Made by a program: the position numbers and the translations under genes. This document shows positions 1-9,910 of a stretch of 64,000 nt of DNA, one piece after another; position 1 is the first letter of the stretch; each line of letters starts with the position of its first letter. Below the pieces are notes generated by a model. That model saw only the letters and a program-made list of their open reading frames with translations, had not been told where the DNA came from and ran no database searches. Location of the stretch: positions 152,602,691 through 152,666,690 of the forward strand of contig NC_134397.1 of assembly GCF_050003625.1 (NCBI RefSeq). The letters are read 5' to 3'. The stretch comes from Haematobia irritans (lineage: Eukaryota; Arthropoda; Insecta; Diptera; Muscidae).

Positions 1-12
1 CTGTGTAGGATT

Positions 13-1300
13 AAACAAGTATATACGGCCATAAGTACAGCCAGGCCGAAGCTTATGTACCCTCCACCATGGATTGGGTAGAAACTTCTACTGAAGACTG
101 TCATCCACAATCGAATTACTTGGTTTGCGGTATCGCTTGCCGATGGCAAGGTATCTTAAAACGTCATAACACCGTCTTCTAAATTGCAAGGTAGTACATA
201 TGTGGTATATATTAAACAGATTAAATACGTATATAATTAAGTTTGACAAAATTTTCTATAGAAATAAAATTTTGATAAAAGTTTCTTTAGAAATAAAATT
301 TTGACAACATTTTATTTGGACAAATTTTTCTATAGAAATAAAATTTTAACAAAATTTTTTATAGAAATAACATTTTGACGAAATTTTCTATAAAAATAAA
401 ATTTAGACAACATTTTTTTTGATAGAATTAAAATTGACATTTTCTTTAGAAATAAAATTTTGCCAAAATTTTCTATAGAAAAAAAATTTTACAAAATTTT
501 CTATAGGAATAAAATTTTGACAAAATTTTCCATAAAAATAAAATGTTGACAAAATTTTCTATAAAAATAAAATTTTGGTAGATTATTTTTGGTGGTTTGG
601 TTCGAGTGGCAACCATGATTATGAACCGATATGGACCAATTTTTGTGTGACGGGGGATCGGCCATATACAACTATAGACCTATATGGACTAATTTTGGCA
701 TGGTTATTAGCGGCCATATACTAACACCACGTTGCAAATTTCAACGGGATCGGATGTATTTTGCTTCTCTAAGAGGCTCCGGAGGTCAAATCTGGGGAAC
801 GGTTTATAAGTGGCTATATATAATTATGGACCGATATGGACCAATTTTTGCATAGTTGTTAGAGACCATATAACACCACGTTCCAAATTTTAAACGGATC
901 CAAGAGGCTCCGGAGGACAAATCTGGGGGCTCTATATAAATATGGACCGATATGGACCAATTTTTGCACGGTTATTAGAGACCATATACTAACACCACGT
1001 ACCAAATTTCAAATGACTCAGATGAATTTTGGTCTTCCAAGAGGTTTCGGAGGTCAAATCTGGTGATCGGTTTATATGTTTATATGTTGATAATAAATTT
1101 TATAGAAATAAAATTTTGATAATACATTTTATAGAAATAAAATTTTAAAAATTTTTTATAGAAATAATATTTTGAAAACAATTTCTATAGAAATACAATT
1201 TTGACAAAATTTTCTATAGAAATGAAATGTTGACAAAATGTTCTACAGGTAGTTTTGACAAAAATTTCTATAGAAATATTTGTTTAGTAGATTTGAGGTA
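13..1300 (-). mobile_element. DINE-A (Helentron-like non-autonomous element), truncated, reversed
   Basis: It starts with the family 3' end in reverse: AACAAGTATATACGG followed by the palindrome TTCGGCC/GGCCGAA (imperfect here), which is the near-terminal hairpin. The 29-bp minisatellite (TTTTGACAAAATTTTCTATA type) runs from about 235 to 575. Divergent 153-bp core repeats follow to about 1075, then more minisatellite to about 1290. The 5' stem-loop and the TCCG-rich block are missing. The terminal hairpin, the internal tandem repeats and the ACTTGTT end match DINE-1/Helentron-associated elements of flies. It encodes no protein. Confidence 0.8.
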
Positions 1301-1560
1301 ATCTTCATTTTATTAGATTTTTTTGGCACGAGTGGTAACTGTTGTTACTACATATTGTTAAAGATCAAGCCTTGCTTCTAATTTCCTCCTCTAGAGCCAA
1401 CAAAATGTAAAAATTATTACAAATTGTGATGAGTGAAAATGTCCCTACATTGTGGCCCGAAGTCCCTGCAAGACGCTAAATTTTAGAAAAAAACCCACAT
1501 ATAGGGAATTTCCCCTACTTCTAGCAACACTGGCTGCAGTTGATATTGCACCTACGGAGT
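1301..1560. other. unassigned AT-rich spacer
   Basis: No convincing gene, exon or repeat was recognised. It lies between the degraded minisatellite of a DINE-A and the first core repeats of the DINE-D that hosts the mariner. Confidence 0.4.
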
Positions 1561-1939
1561 TAGTATGCCACTAATATTGAGTCCATTATTAAATAAATAA
1601 GGGTTCTATGGCCAAATTTGGGAAAATCGGGTTATACATATATATTGAAGCTATATCTCAATCTGAACCGATTTCGATGCAATTTTGCACATACAGTTAG
1701 TGCTATAGAAGATTACATTTGGCTAATTTTGAGTACTATCGGTCGATAAATAAGGGTTTTATAGCCAAATTTAGAAAAATCGGGCGGTACATATATGGCT
1801 ATAGCTAAATCTGAACCGATTTCGATAAGTTTTTGCATATATAGTCAGTGATATAGAAGATTACATTTAGCCAACTTTGAGTAAGATCGGTTGATAAATA
1901 AGGGTTTTATGACATCATTTGGCAAAATCGGGCGATATA

Positions 1940-3108
1940 ACAGGTTGGCTGATAAGTCCCCGGTCTGACACATAGATGGCGTCGCTAGTATTAACTGCAT
2001 ATTATTTTCAATTAGCGTCTTTTGTGAAGCAACTTTTGTTATTGTGAAAAAAATGGAAAAAAAGGAATTTCGTGTTTTTGGTAAAATACAGTTTTCTGGA
2101 GGGGAAACATACGGTGGAAGCAAAAACTTGGCTTGATAATGAGTTTCCGGACTCTGCCCCAGGGAAATCAACAATAATTGATTGGTATGCAAAATTCAAG
2201 CGTGGTGAAATGAGCACGGAGGACGGTGAACGCGTAGTGGACGCCCGAAAGTGGTGGTTACCGACGAAAACATCAAAAAAATCCACAAAATGATTTTGAA
2301 TGACCGTAAAATCAAGTTGATCGAGATAGCAGAGGCCTTAAAGATATCAAAGGAACGTGTTGGTCATATCATTCATTAATATTTGGATATGCGGAAGCAC
2401 TATGCAAAATGGGTGCCGCGCGAGCTCACATTTGACCAAAAACAACAACGTGTTGATGATTCTGAGCGGTGTTTACAGCTGTTAACTCGTAATACACCCG
2501 AGTTTTTCCGTCGATATGTGACAATGGATGAAGCATGGCTCCATCACTACACTCCTGAGTCCAATCGACAGTCGGCTGGGTGGACAGCGACCGGTGAACC
2601 GTCTCCGAAGCGTGGAAAGACTCAAAAGTCCGCTGGCAAAGTAATGGCCTCTGTTTTTAGGGATGCGATTGGAATAATTTTGATCGATTATCTTTAGAAG
2701 GGAAAAACTATCAACAGTGACTATTATATAAAGTGTTGTTCCACCAAGACAACGCACCGTGCCACAAGTCATTGAGAACGATTGCAAAAATTCATGAATT
2801 GGGCTTCGAATTGCTTCTCCACCCACCGTATTCTCCAGATCTGGCCCCCAGCGACTTTTTCTTGTTCTCAGACCTCAAAAGGATGCTCGCAGGGAAAAAA
2901 TTTGGCTGCAATGAAGAGGTGATCGCCGAAACTGAGGCCTATTTTGAGGCAAAACCGAAGGAGTACTACCAAAATGGTATCATAAAATTGGAAGGTCGTT
3001 ATAATCGTTGTATCGCTCTTGAAGGGAACTATGTTGAATAATAAAAACAAATTTAAAAAATAAAATGTGTTTTTCTTTGTTAGACCGGGAACTTATCAGC
3101 CAACCTGT
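1940..3108 (+). mobile_element. mariner, irritans subfamily (Himar1-like), defective
   Basis: A cut-and-paste transposon of 1169 bp inserted in DINE-D. The left terminal inverted repeat begins ACAGGTTGGCTGATAAGTCC and the right one ends GGACTTATCAGCC-type sequence (read in reverse) before CAACCTGT. It is flanked by TA at 1938-1939 and 3109-3110, the Tc1/mariner target duplication. The ends and transposase are the Himar1/irritans type first known from the horn fly. The element is roughly 115 bp shorter than the usual ~1.29 kb, and about 60 bp of that lies inside the transposase gene. Both inverted repeats look intact, so it could in principle be mobilised in trans. Confidence 0.95.
2053..3041 (+). 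pseudogene. mariner transposase, irritans type, broken
   Basis: It would encode the DD34D transposase that cuts at the inverted repeats. Recognisable blocks in order are WLDNEFPDSAPGKSTIIDWY (2130-2187, N-terminal helix-turn-helix region), KISKERVGHIIH, WVPRELTFDQKQQRVDD (the linker before the catalytic domain), TMDEAWLHHYTPESNRQSA with the first catalytic Asp, VLFHQDNAPCHKS with the second (about 2730-2770), and HPPYSPDLAPSDFF with the third. Damage: an extra T near 2076 shifts the frame after the first residues; a 2-nt insertion near 2232 shifts it again; stops occur near 2377 (Gln codon changed) and 2696 (Glu codon changed); about 60 nt are missing near 2730 between DYY and VLFHQ. The start is ATG at 2053 and the stop is at 3039-3041. 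It is clearly dead. Confidence 0.93.
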
Positions 3109-3694
3109 TATATATGGGAGCTATATCTAAATCTGAATTGATTTCAATGAAATTTTGCAGACTTGAAGGGCGATAATGAAGATTATTTTTTTGCAAATTT
3201 GGTGACGATCCGTTTGTAAAAAAGCGCAATGTGACCCCATTTGTCGAAATCAGGCAATATATATATGGGAGCTACATCTAAATTTGATCCGATTTCTTCC
3301 AAATTCAGTAGTGTTCGTCCCTGATCCCAAAAAAACTCCCTGTACCAAATGTCATCAAAATCGGTTAATAATTGCAACCGGAATCCTGTGAACAACAAAT
3401 ACATGGACAGACGGGCGGACACCAAGCGCTAGATCGACTCAGGAGGTAATTCTGAGTCGATACACGCAAAGAAAAAAAAAACGTTTGGAAAACGTGTACG
3501 GAAAACGTTTTTCTTTTGTTAGAGTTTTTTGAATTGCTTCGAAAATTTTAAACTTTTATCACCAAAAAAATTCGTTTGTTACAAAATTTTTATTTTTTCA
3601 ATAAAAAAAGTTATTTTTGAAATAACAACACAGTCCATTTCGTTTATATCAAACACTGTTCTTTTCTGACTTTAGGTCTTTAATAAGACACATT

Positions 3695-3883
3695 TTACAG
3701 TTCAAAATTTAATATAGTACAATGTAATGTTGAACATTTTTTCGGAATCTTCCGAATATATCTGGAATATATGTAAAAAAAAAAAACAAAAGCAAAAAAA
3801 AAACTTTGGCCGAAGCAGGGATCGAACCCACGACCCTTGGCATGAGAGTCGGACGTAGCTACCACTGCTCCACGGTGCCAAAC
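3695..3883 (-). mobile_element. tRNA-derived SINE (second SINE family)
   Basis: On the minus strand the 5' end near 3883 reads TTTGGCACCGTGGAGCAGTGG, with an A-box-like GTGGAGCAGTGGTAGC and a perfect B box GGTTCGATCCC, followed by a T-rich body. The first seven bases do not pair with the bases after the T arm, so this is not a functional tRNA gene but a tRNA-headed retroposon. The 3' limit is approximate. Confidence 0.55.
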
Positions 3884-3991
3884 TAAGTGTTTGTTTCTGT
3901 TAAATAAACTTTGTTTATTCGGTTCGTGGGCGCCGCAAGCTATGCTATATAAATATAACTTATATTGATATTTATCTATTGATGACCATAA

Positions 3992-4290
3992 CAGGTACAT
4001 AGCTCAGTGGTTAGTGTGTTGGCTGACAATGTGCATGGTCCGCGGTTCGATTCTCCGTCCAGGCGAAAGGTAAAAAAAATTTTAAAAATTTATAAAATCG
4101 TATAATTTCTTCTACATTGTTGGTATTACAGGAAAAGGTGTTAAGAACTAAAAATCCTCGTGGATGTGAGAAAGATGTGAGGGACAATGCAATTAGCAAG
4201 AAAATATTTTTTTTTGAGCTAGTCTTTATGAAATTGTTTTTACATCCTGGAAAAGAATAAACGTTTATCACAAAAAGTATATACTTTACT
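3992..4290 (+). mobile_element. tRNA-derived SINE (third SINE family)
   Basis: The head carries TAGCTCAGTGGTTAGTGTG (A box) and GCGGTTCGATTCTCC (B box) with the normal spacing of a type-2 pol III promoter. A non-tRNA body with a long A-rich stretch follows. The acceptor stem does not form, which excludes an intact tRNA gene. AAACTTTGTTT occurs on both sides (about 3906-3916 and 4330-4340) and may be a target duplication. The 3' end is uncertain. Confidence 0.6.
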
Positions 4291-4539
4291 TCCAAATACA
4301 CTTCCTTACAGCGAAAAGCAAATGAGAAACAAACTTTGTTTGTCTAAAATTTCGTTTGGGAGGAAAGAATTATTTTTTTGCGTGTAGGTATATATTTTAT
4401 GGGGTCTAAAATCAATATTTCTGGTAGGCACATTTTTTGGCAGATCAAACTTATTATACACTGACCACTATGTGATTTAGGATATAATTGAAAAATTAAA
4501 ATTTTGTCAAACCAGCTTGTAAGCTGCAATAAGACCAAG

Positions 4540-4645
4540 ATTTCGAACCACAACACCAAGAGACAGGGATCGTCTTCCAAATGGCGGATATATGAAAATG
4601 GGAGTTCGCCTTGTATTTATGAACGAAAATGTACTTCAAAATATT
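4540..4645. repeat. interspersed repeat fragment shared with 37010-37125
   Basis: The words ATCGTCTTCCAAATGG, ATATGAAAATGG and TTGTATTTATGAA occur in the same order near 37057-37125. Family unknown. Confidence 0.5.
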
Positions 4646-4668
4646 CAAGTAGTACAATTGGGTGGTAG

Positions 4669-5000
4669 GTTAGGTTAGGTTAGGTTAAAGTGGCAGCCCG
4701 ATTAAATTTCAGGCTCACTTAGACTATTCAGTCCATTGTGATACCACATTTAACTAAAAGTACCTATTACATATGGGCACTTCTAGTCTTAACCACTGAA
4801 CCTTCTCTATTATTTACTTTTGTGGAACCAACCAGATTGCTCCAAAAACATTAACAAACTGCTTAAGTTAACGTTTTCCAGGTCAGCCAGTAATCTAAAG
4901 CTATATGCTCCTAAAATTCGCTTACGCCTTACACAAAAAGCAGGACACTCACACAAGAGGTGTTTAATTGATTCCCTTTCCTCCACGTCATGACAGCTTA
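4669..5000 (-). mobile_element. 5'-truncated LINE (I/Jockey-type 3' end) with target duplication
   Basis: The insert is flanked by exact 16-bp direct repeats TACAATTGGGTGGTAG (4653-4668 and 5001-5016), the signature of target-primed reverse transcription. On the minus strand it holds the C terminus of an ORF2-like protein, a short 3'UTR and the tail GGGCTGCCACTTTAACC followed by repeated AACCT units. The tail from AATGGACTGAATAGTC onward is shared with the SINE copies at 15516, 25071 and 60395. Confidence 0.85.
4810..5000 (-). pseudogene. LINE ORF2 C-terminal fragment
   Basis: About 60 residues are open up to a TAA at 4810-4812. The fragment begins SCHDVEERESIKHLLCECPA, a Cys/His cluster (C-x-H ... 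H-x-x-x-C-x-C) typical of the C terminus of I/R1/Jockey-type non-LTR retrotransposon polymerases. It continues with basic and leucine-rich sequence and ends WFHKSK. The first Cys of the expected CxxC would come from the flanking target duplication, so the element proper starts at about SCH. It cannot act alone. Clade assignment is tentative. Confidence 0.75.
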
Positions 5001-5016
5001 TACAATTGGGTGGTAG

Positions 5017-5166
5017 ACACGGTGGTCATAGTTGGTAAAATTCTAACTGAAATGGTAGATTTTTTATTGTTTGTAGATAAGTCGAATTTTTGATGTTTTG
5101 GTAGATTTTGCAAAGAGGTACTTCATAAGTTTTTTATAGAAATAACTAGACAAACATTTCAGCCGC
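5017..5166. repeat. degenerate DINE-A-like sequence around the LINE target
   Basis: GTTTTGGTAGATTTTGCAAA and neighbouring words resemble, in reverse, the stretch at 24890-24990 that adjoins DINE-A minisatellite. The LINE inserted in this segment. No gene seen. Confidence 0.4.
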
Positions 5167-5289
5167 AGACCATGGATATTTCAACAGGACTCTGCACCAT
5201 CGCACCCAGCACGTGTCGTTTAAGAATTGCTCCGCTTCATATTTACCCCACAATAGTCACTTAATTCTCCGAATGGTAATCCGTTTTGG
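5167..5289 (+). pseudogene. fossil mariner-like transposase fragment (not irritans type)
   Basis: One frame reads WIFQQDSAPSH, then ARVV-stop-ELL, and after another stop ends near SLNSPNGNPFW. The QQDSAPSH block is the region around the second catalytic Asp in mariner/IS630-type transposases that differ from the irritans type (which has HQDNAPCHKS). Only about 40 codons remain, with two stops, abutting the 5' end of the next DINE-A. I infer a separate older mariner lineage. Confidence 0.5.
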
Positions 5290-6165
5290 TTTTTATACCC
5301 TCCATCATAGGATGGGGGGGGGGAGGTATATTAACTTTGTCATTCCGTTTGTAACACATCGAAATAAGCATGCCGGTCCGTCCGTCTGTTTAAATCACCC
5401 TAACTTCCGAACGAAACAACCTATCGACTTGAAACTTGGCACAAGTAGTTGTTATTGATGTACGTCGGATGGTTTTGAAAATGGGCCATATCGGACCACT
5501 TTTACGTATAGCCCCCATATAAACCGACGCTCAGATTTGGCTTGCTAGGCCTCTTGAAGTAGCAAAATTCTTCCGATCCGGCTGAAATTTGGTACGTGGT
5601 GTTAGTATATGGTCTCTAACAACCATGCAGGAATTGGTCCATATAGGTCCATAATTATATGTAGCCCCCATATAAACCGATCCCTAGATTTGACCTCCGG
5701 AGCCTCATGGATGAGCAAAATTCATCCGATTCGGTTGAAATTTGGTACATGGTGTAAGTATATGGTATCTAATAACTACGCAAAAAGTGGTCCACATCGG
5801 TCCATAATTGTAGATAGCGCCCATATAAACCGATCCCCAGATTTGACCTCCGGAGCCTCATGGATGAGCAAAGTTCATCCGATTCGGTTGAAATTTGGTA
5901 CGTGTTGTTAGTATATGGTATCTAACAACCATGCAAAAATTGGTCCATACCGGTCTTAATTATACATAACCACCATTTATACCGATCCCCAGATTTGACC
6001 TCCGGAGCTCTTGGAGGACCAAAATTCATCGAATCCGGTTAAAATTTGGAAGATGGATTTTCATGTAGCCCCCCTATAAAAAGGCCCACAAAGATCTTTG
6101 TTAAATTTGGTTTATAACATTTCATATTGTGGTATAGCCCTCATATAAAAGTAAAGCGTAATATT
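5290..6165 (+). mobile_element. DINE-A, 5' part only
   Basis: It begins with the 5' stem-loop TTTTATACCCTCCATCATAG followed by GATGGGGGG, then CTTTGTCATTCCGTTTGTAA, a TCCG block and CTAACTTCCGAACG. Core repeats with the word GATCCCCAGATTTGACC follow (5679, 5832, about 5984; spacing 153, then 152). The minisatellite and 3' end are missing; it ends against the DINE-B at 6170. Confidence 0.8.
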
Positions 6166-6169
6166 TCTA

Positions 6170-9100
6170 TTTATACCCTTCACCACTACTGTGGTACAGG
6201 GTATAATAAGTTTGTGCATTTGTATGTAACGCCAAGAAATAATTGTCATAGACCAATCTTTTAGTATACCGATCGGCTTAGAATTAAATTCTGAGTCGAT
6301 TTAGCGATGTCCGTCTGTCTGTCTGTCTGTCTGTCAGTCCGTCTGTCTGTATATGTAATTTTGTGCACAAAGTACAGGTCGCAGTTTAAGTCCGATCGTC
6401 CTCAAATTTGATATAACGACTTTCTTCGGGTAGAAGACAATCGCTATTGATTTTGGAAAAAATCGATTCAGATTTAGATATAGCTGCCATATATAGTTAT
6501 CACCGATTTGATCATAATTCACGTATTTATGAGCCGACGTTCTTCAAATTTTGTACATCTGAATGTTTTGTCAGTCCCGTAAAAACTGTCAAATATCAGC
6601 CAAATCGGTTCAGATTTATATATAGCTCCCATATATATCTTTCGTCCGATTTGGACTTATATGGCCCCAAAAGCGAGAGTTTTGCCCTGATTTGCTTAAA
6701 ATTTTGCACAACGAGTACGTTTTATAGTATCGTTAATTGTGCTAAATTTAGTTGAAATCGGTTCAGATTTAGATATAGCTCCCCTATATATCTTTCGTCC
6801 GATTTTGACTTATATGGCCCCAAAAGCCAGAGTTTTACCCTGATTTGCTTCGAATTTTGCACAACAAGTACGTATAATAGTATCGATAAGTGTGCTTAAT
6901 TTGGTTAAAATCGGTTCCGATTTAGATATAGCTCCCATATATATCTTTCGTCCGATTTTGATTTATATGGCCTCAAAAGCCAGAGTGTTGCCCTGAGTTG
7001 CTTGAAATTTTGCACAAGGAGTACGTTTTATAGTATCGTTAATTGTGCAACATTTAGTTGAAGTCGGTTCAGATTTAGATATAGCTCCCATTTGGATTTG
7101 GACTAATATGCCCACAGAGGCAAAAGTGCAACTCTGATTTACGTGAAATTTTGCAGAGGGAGTAGAATTGAACTTGAAACTTTGCACAAGCAGTAGAATT
7201 AAGGTTCTGCATATGCGTGTATTTTTTGGTTGAAATCAGTTCAGATTTAGATATAGCTCCCATATATATCTTTCGCCCGATTTTCCGTCATATGACCACA
7301 GAGGTCAAAGTTGTTATCCGATTTACGTGAAATTTTTCACAGGGAGTAGATTCAACATAGTAACTGTGCATGTGAAATTTGATTGCAATCGGTTCAGATT
7401 TCGATATACATTCCATATATATGTTTTTTTCTATTTAGGCAAAACTGGCCGAAATACCTACATTTTCCTTATCAAATCGCCACTGCTAAGTCGAAAACTT
7501 ATCAAAATGACTCAAATTTTCCTATTACTCTATTACACATCTATCGACCAATAAATCATAAATACACATTTGCGAAGTTGCCTCAAAATTGGTTCATATT
7601 TAAATGTTTCCTATATTTTTATACCCTCCATCATAGGATGGGGGTATATTAACTTTGTCATTCCGTTTGTAACACATCGAAATATTGCTCTAAGACCCCA
7701 TAAAGTATATATATTCTGGGTCGTGGTGAAATTCTGAGTCGATCTAAGCATGTCCGTCCGTCCGTCCGTCCGTCCGTCTGTTGAAATCACGCTAACTTCC
7801 GAACGAAACAAGCTATCGACTTGAAACTTGGCACAAGTAGTTGTTATCGATGTAGGTCGGATGGTATTGAAAATGGGCCATATCGCTCCACTTTTACGTA
7901 TAGCCCCCATATAAAGGGACCCTCAGATTTGGCTTGTAGAGCCTCTAACAGAAGCATATTTCATCCGATCGGGCTGAAATTTGGTGTATGGTGTTGGTAT
8001 ATGGTCTCTAACAATCATGCAAAAATTGGTCCACATCGGTCCATAATTATATATAGCCCCCATATAAACCGATCCCCAGATTTGGCTTGTGGAGACTCTA
8101 AGAGAAGCATATTTCATCCGATCCGGCTGAAATTTGGTATATGGTGTTGGTATATGGTCTCTAACAATCATGCAAAAATTGGTCCACATCGGTCTATAAT
8201 TATATATAGCCCCCATATAAACCGATCCCCAGATTTGGCTTGTGGAGCCTCTAAGAGAAGAATATTTCATCCGATCCGGCTGAAATTTGGTACATGGTGT
8301 TGGTAGATGGTCTCTAACAATCATGCAAAAATTGGTTCACATCGGTCTTTAATTATATATAGCCCCCATATAAACCGACCCCCAGATTTGGCTTGTGGAG
8401 CCTCTAAGAGAAGCAAATTTCATCCGATCCAGCTGAAATTTGCTACATGGTGGTGGTAGATGGTCTCTAACAATCATGCAAAAATTAGTCCACATCGGTC
8501 CATAATTATATATAGCCCCCATATAAACCGATCCCCAGATTTGGCTTGCGGAGCCTCAAAGAGAAGCAAATTTCATCCGATCCGGCTGAAATTTGGTACA
8601 TGATGTTGGTATATGGTCTCTAACAACCATGCAAAAATTGGTCCACATCGGTCCATACTTATATATAGACCCCATATAAACCGATCTCCAGATTTGGCTT
8701 GGGAAGCCTCAAAGAGAAGCAAATTGCATCCGATCCGGTTGTAATTTTGAACATGGTGTTAGTATATGATCTTTAACAACTGTGCCAGAATTGGTCCATA
8801 TCGGTCCATAATTATATATAGCCCCCATATAAAACGTTCTCCAGATTTGACCTCCGGAGCCTCTTGGAGGAGCAAAATTCATCCGATCCGGTTCAAATTA
8901 GGAACGTGGTGTTAGTATATGGTCGCTAACAACCATACAACAATTGGTCCAATCACACAAAACTTGGTCCATATCGGTTCATAATCATGGTTGCCACTAG
9001 AGCCAAAAATAATCTACCAAAATTTTATTATATAGAAAATTTTGTCAACATTTTATTTCTATAGAAAATTTTGTCAAAATTTTATTTCTAGAGAAAATTT

Positions 9101-9909
9101 TGTTAAAGTTTTATTCGGTTCATAATAAAATTTTCATCATTGTCAACATTTTATTTCTATAGAAAATTTTGTTCAAATTTTATTCGGTTCATAATCATGG
9201 TTGCCACTCGAACCAAAAATAATCTACCAAGTTTTTATTTCTATAGAATATTTTGTCAAAAGTTTATTTCTATAGAAAATTTTGTTAAAATTTTATTTCT
9301 GTAGAAATTTTTGTCAAAATTTTCTTTCTATAGAAAATTTTGTCAAAATTTTTATTTCTATAGAAAATTTTATTTCTATAGAAAATTTTGTTAAAATTTT
9401 ATTTCTGTAGAAAATTTTGTCAAAATTTTATGTCTACTTTGTCAAACTGAATTATATACGTATTGGATCGATCTTTTTTGATTTAATATATACCACGTAT
9501 GGACTTACATACAATTTAGAAGATGGTGTTAGGAGGTTTTAAGATACCTTGCACGCGTTACCGCAACTTAAGTAATTCGGTTGTGGATGGCAGTGTTTAG
9601 AAGAAGTTTCTACGCAATCCATGATGGAGGGTACATAAGCTTCGGCCTGGCCGAACTTACGGCCGTATATACTTGTTTTTATTAACATTGTGTTCCACCT
9701 CAGCGCATTAGCCGACTTGAATGTAAAATCTATAAGTATTTCAGAACTCTGTACAGATCTGCTCAGATATACAGAATATATGTGTATGGATTCATATAGC
9801 ATCCAACGCATTGGACGGATTTGATATGGTATCGAAAATGTGGACTTACAAAGTGGTGAAGGGTATAATATAGTCGGCCCCGCCCGACTTTAGACTTTCC
9901 TTACTTGTT
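6170..9909 (+). mobile_element. DINE-B, split by an inserted DINE-A
   Basis: The 5' stem-loop (TATACCCTTCACCAC / TGGTACAGGGTATAATAAG) is at 6171-6215. A TCTG/TCCG microsatellite follows at 6310-6350. Core repeats with AGATATAGCTCCCATATATA are spaced exactly 153 bp (6771, 6924, 7077). The left part stops at TTTCCTATATTTTT (7620) and resumes at ATTAACATTGTGTTCCACC (about 9680), continuing to the 3' hairpin AGTCGGCCCCGCCCGACT and CTTACTTGTT at 9909. The intact DINE-B at 9911-11437 shows this junction uninterrupted near 11185-11215, so the DINE-A inserted into a T run. Confidence 0.88.
7618..9676 (+). mobile_element. DINE-A, complete
   Basis: A full-length copy of about 2.06 kb. In order: 5' stem-loop ATACCCTCCATCATAGGATG; conserved TAAAGTATATATATTCTGGG and GAGTCGAT; a TCCG microsatellite (7750-7780); CTAACTTCCGAACGAAACAA; about six core repeats (GATCCCCAGATTTGG at 8071, 8224, about 8377, 8530: spacing 153); 29-bp minisatellite (9000-9435); then the 3' end with the TTCGGCC/GGCCGAA hairpin and ACTTGTT at 9676. 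This order of parts matches the known DINE-1 layout. No real gene: open frames over the core repeats follow from the 51-codon period. Confidence 0.9.
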
Positions 9910-9910
9910 T

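Larger units (their letters stand above)
3463..4384. mobile_element. TA-inserted MITE (family I) carrying two SINE insertions
   Basis: The ends are CACGCAAAGAAAAAA and its inverse TTTTTTTGCGTG, flanked by TA at 3461-3462 and 4385-4386. Across the insertion the host DINE reads GAGTCGATA ... TATATATTTTATGGGG without loss. The right end shares the words TTGTCTAAAATTTCGTT with the MITE at 60318-60902. There is no coding capacity. TA duplications suggest mobilisation by a Tc1/mariner-type transposase (inference). Confidence 0.7.
1561..4490 (-). mobile_element. DINE-D, a fourth DINE-like family, interrupted by a mariner and a MITE
   Basis: Core repeats reading as 'aaaatcggg ... ggagctatatctaaatctgaa ... 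ccgatttc' are spaced 153 bp between 1623 and 1776, with a shorter step to 1924. They continue after the mariner to about 3310. The TCCG-like block (ACAGACGGGCGGAC) and GAGTCGATA lie at 3410-3462. After the MITE the element resumes with TATATATTTTATGGGGTC and ends with a degraded 5' stem-loop (TTATTATAC ... GATATAATTG) near 4470-4490. Its 5' end is therefore on the right and it reads on the minus strand. Removing the mariner (1940-3108) and the MITE (3463-4384) restores a continuous element. Confidence 0.7.

Noticed and set aside
3790..4065. Two intact tRNA genes
   Set aside because: A and B boxes are good but the acceptor stems do not pair, and A- or T-rich bodies follow. These are tRNA-derived SINEs.
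4669..4690. Interstitial telomere repeat (TTAGG)n
   Set aside because: It is the short tail of a LINE copy bounded by a target duplication, and flies of this group do not use TTAGG telomeres.
7821..8306. 161-codon and overlapping antisense 133-codon open frames
   Set aside because: Same cause in DINE-A core repeats; open in both strands, which argues against coding.
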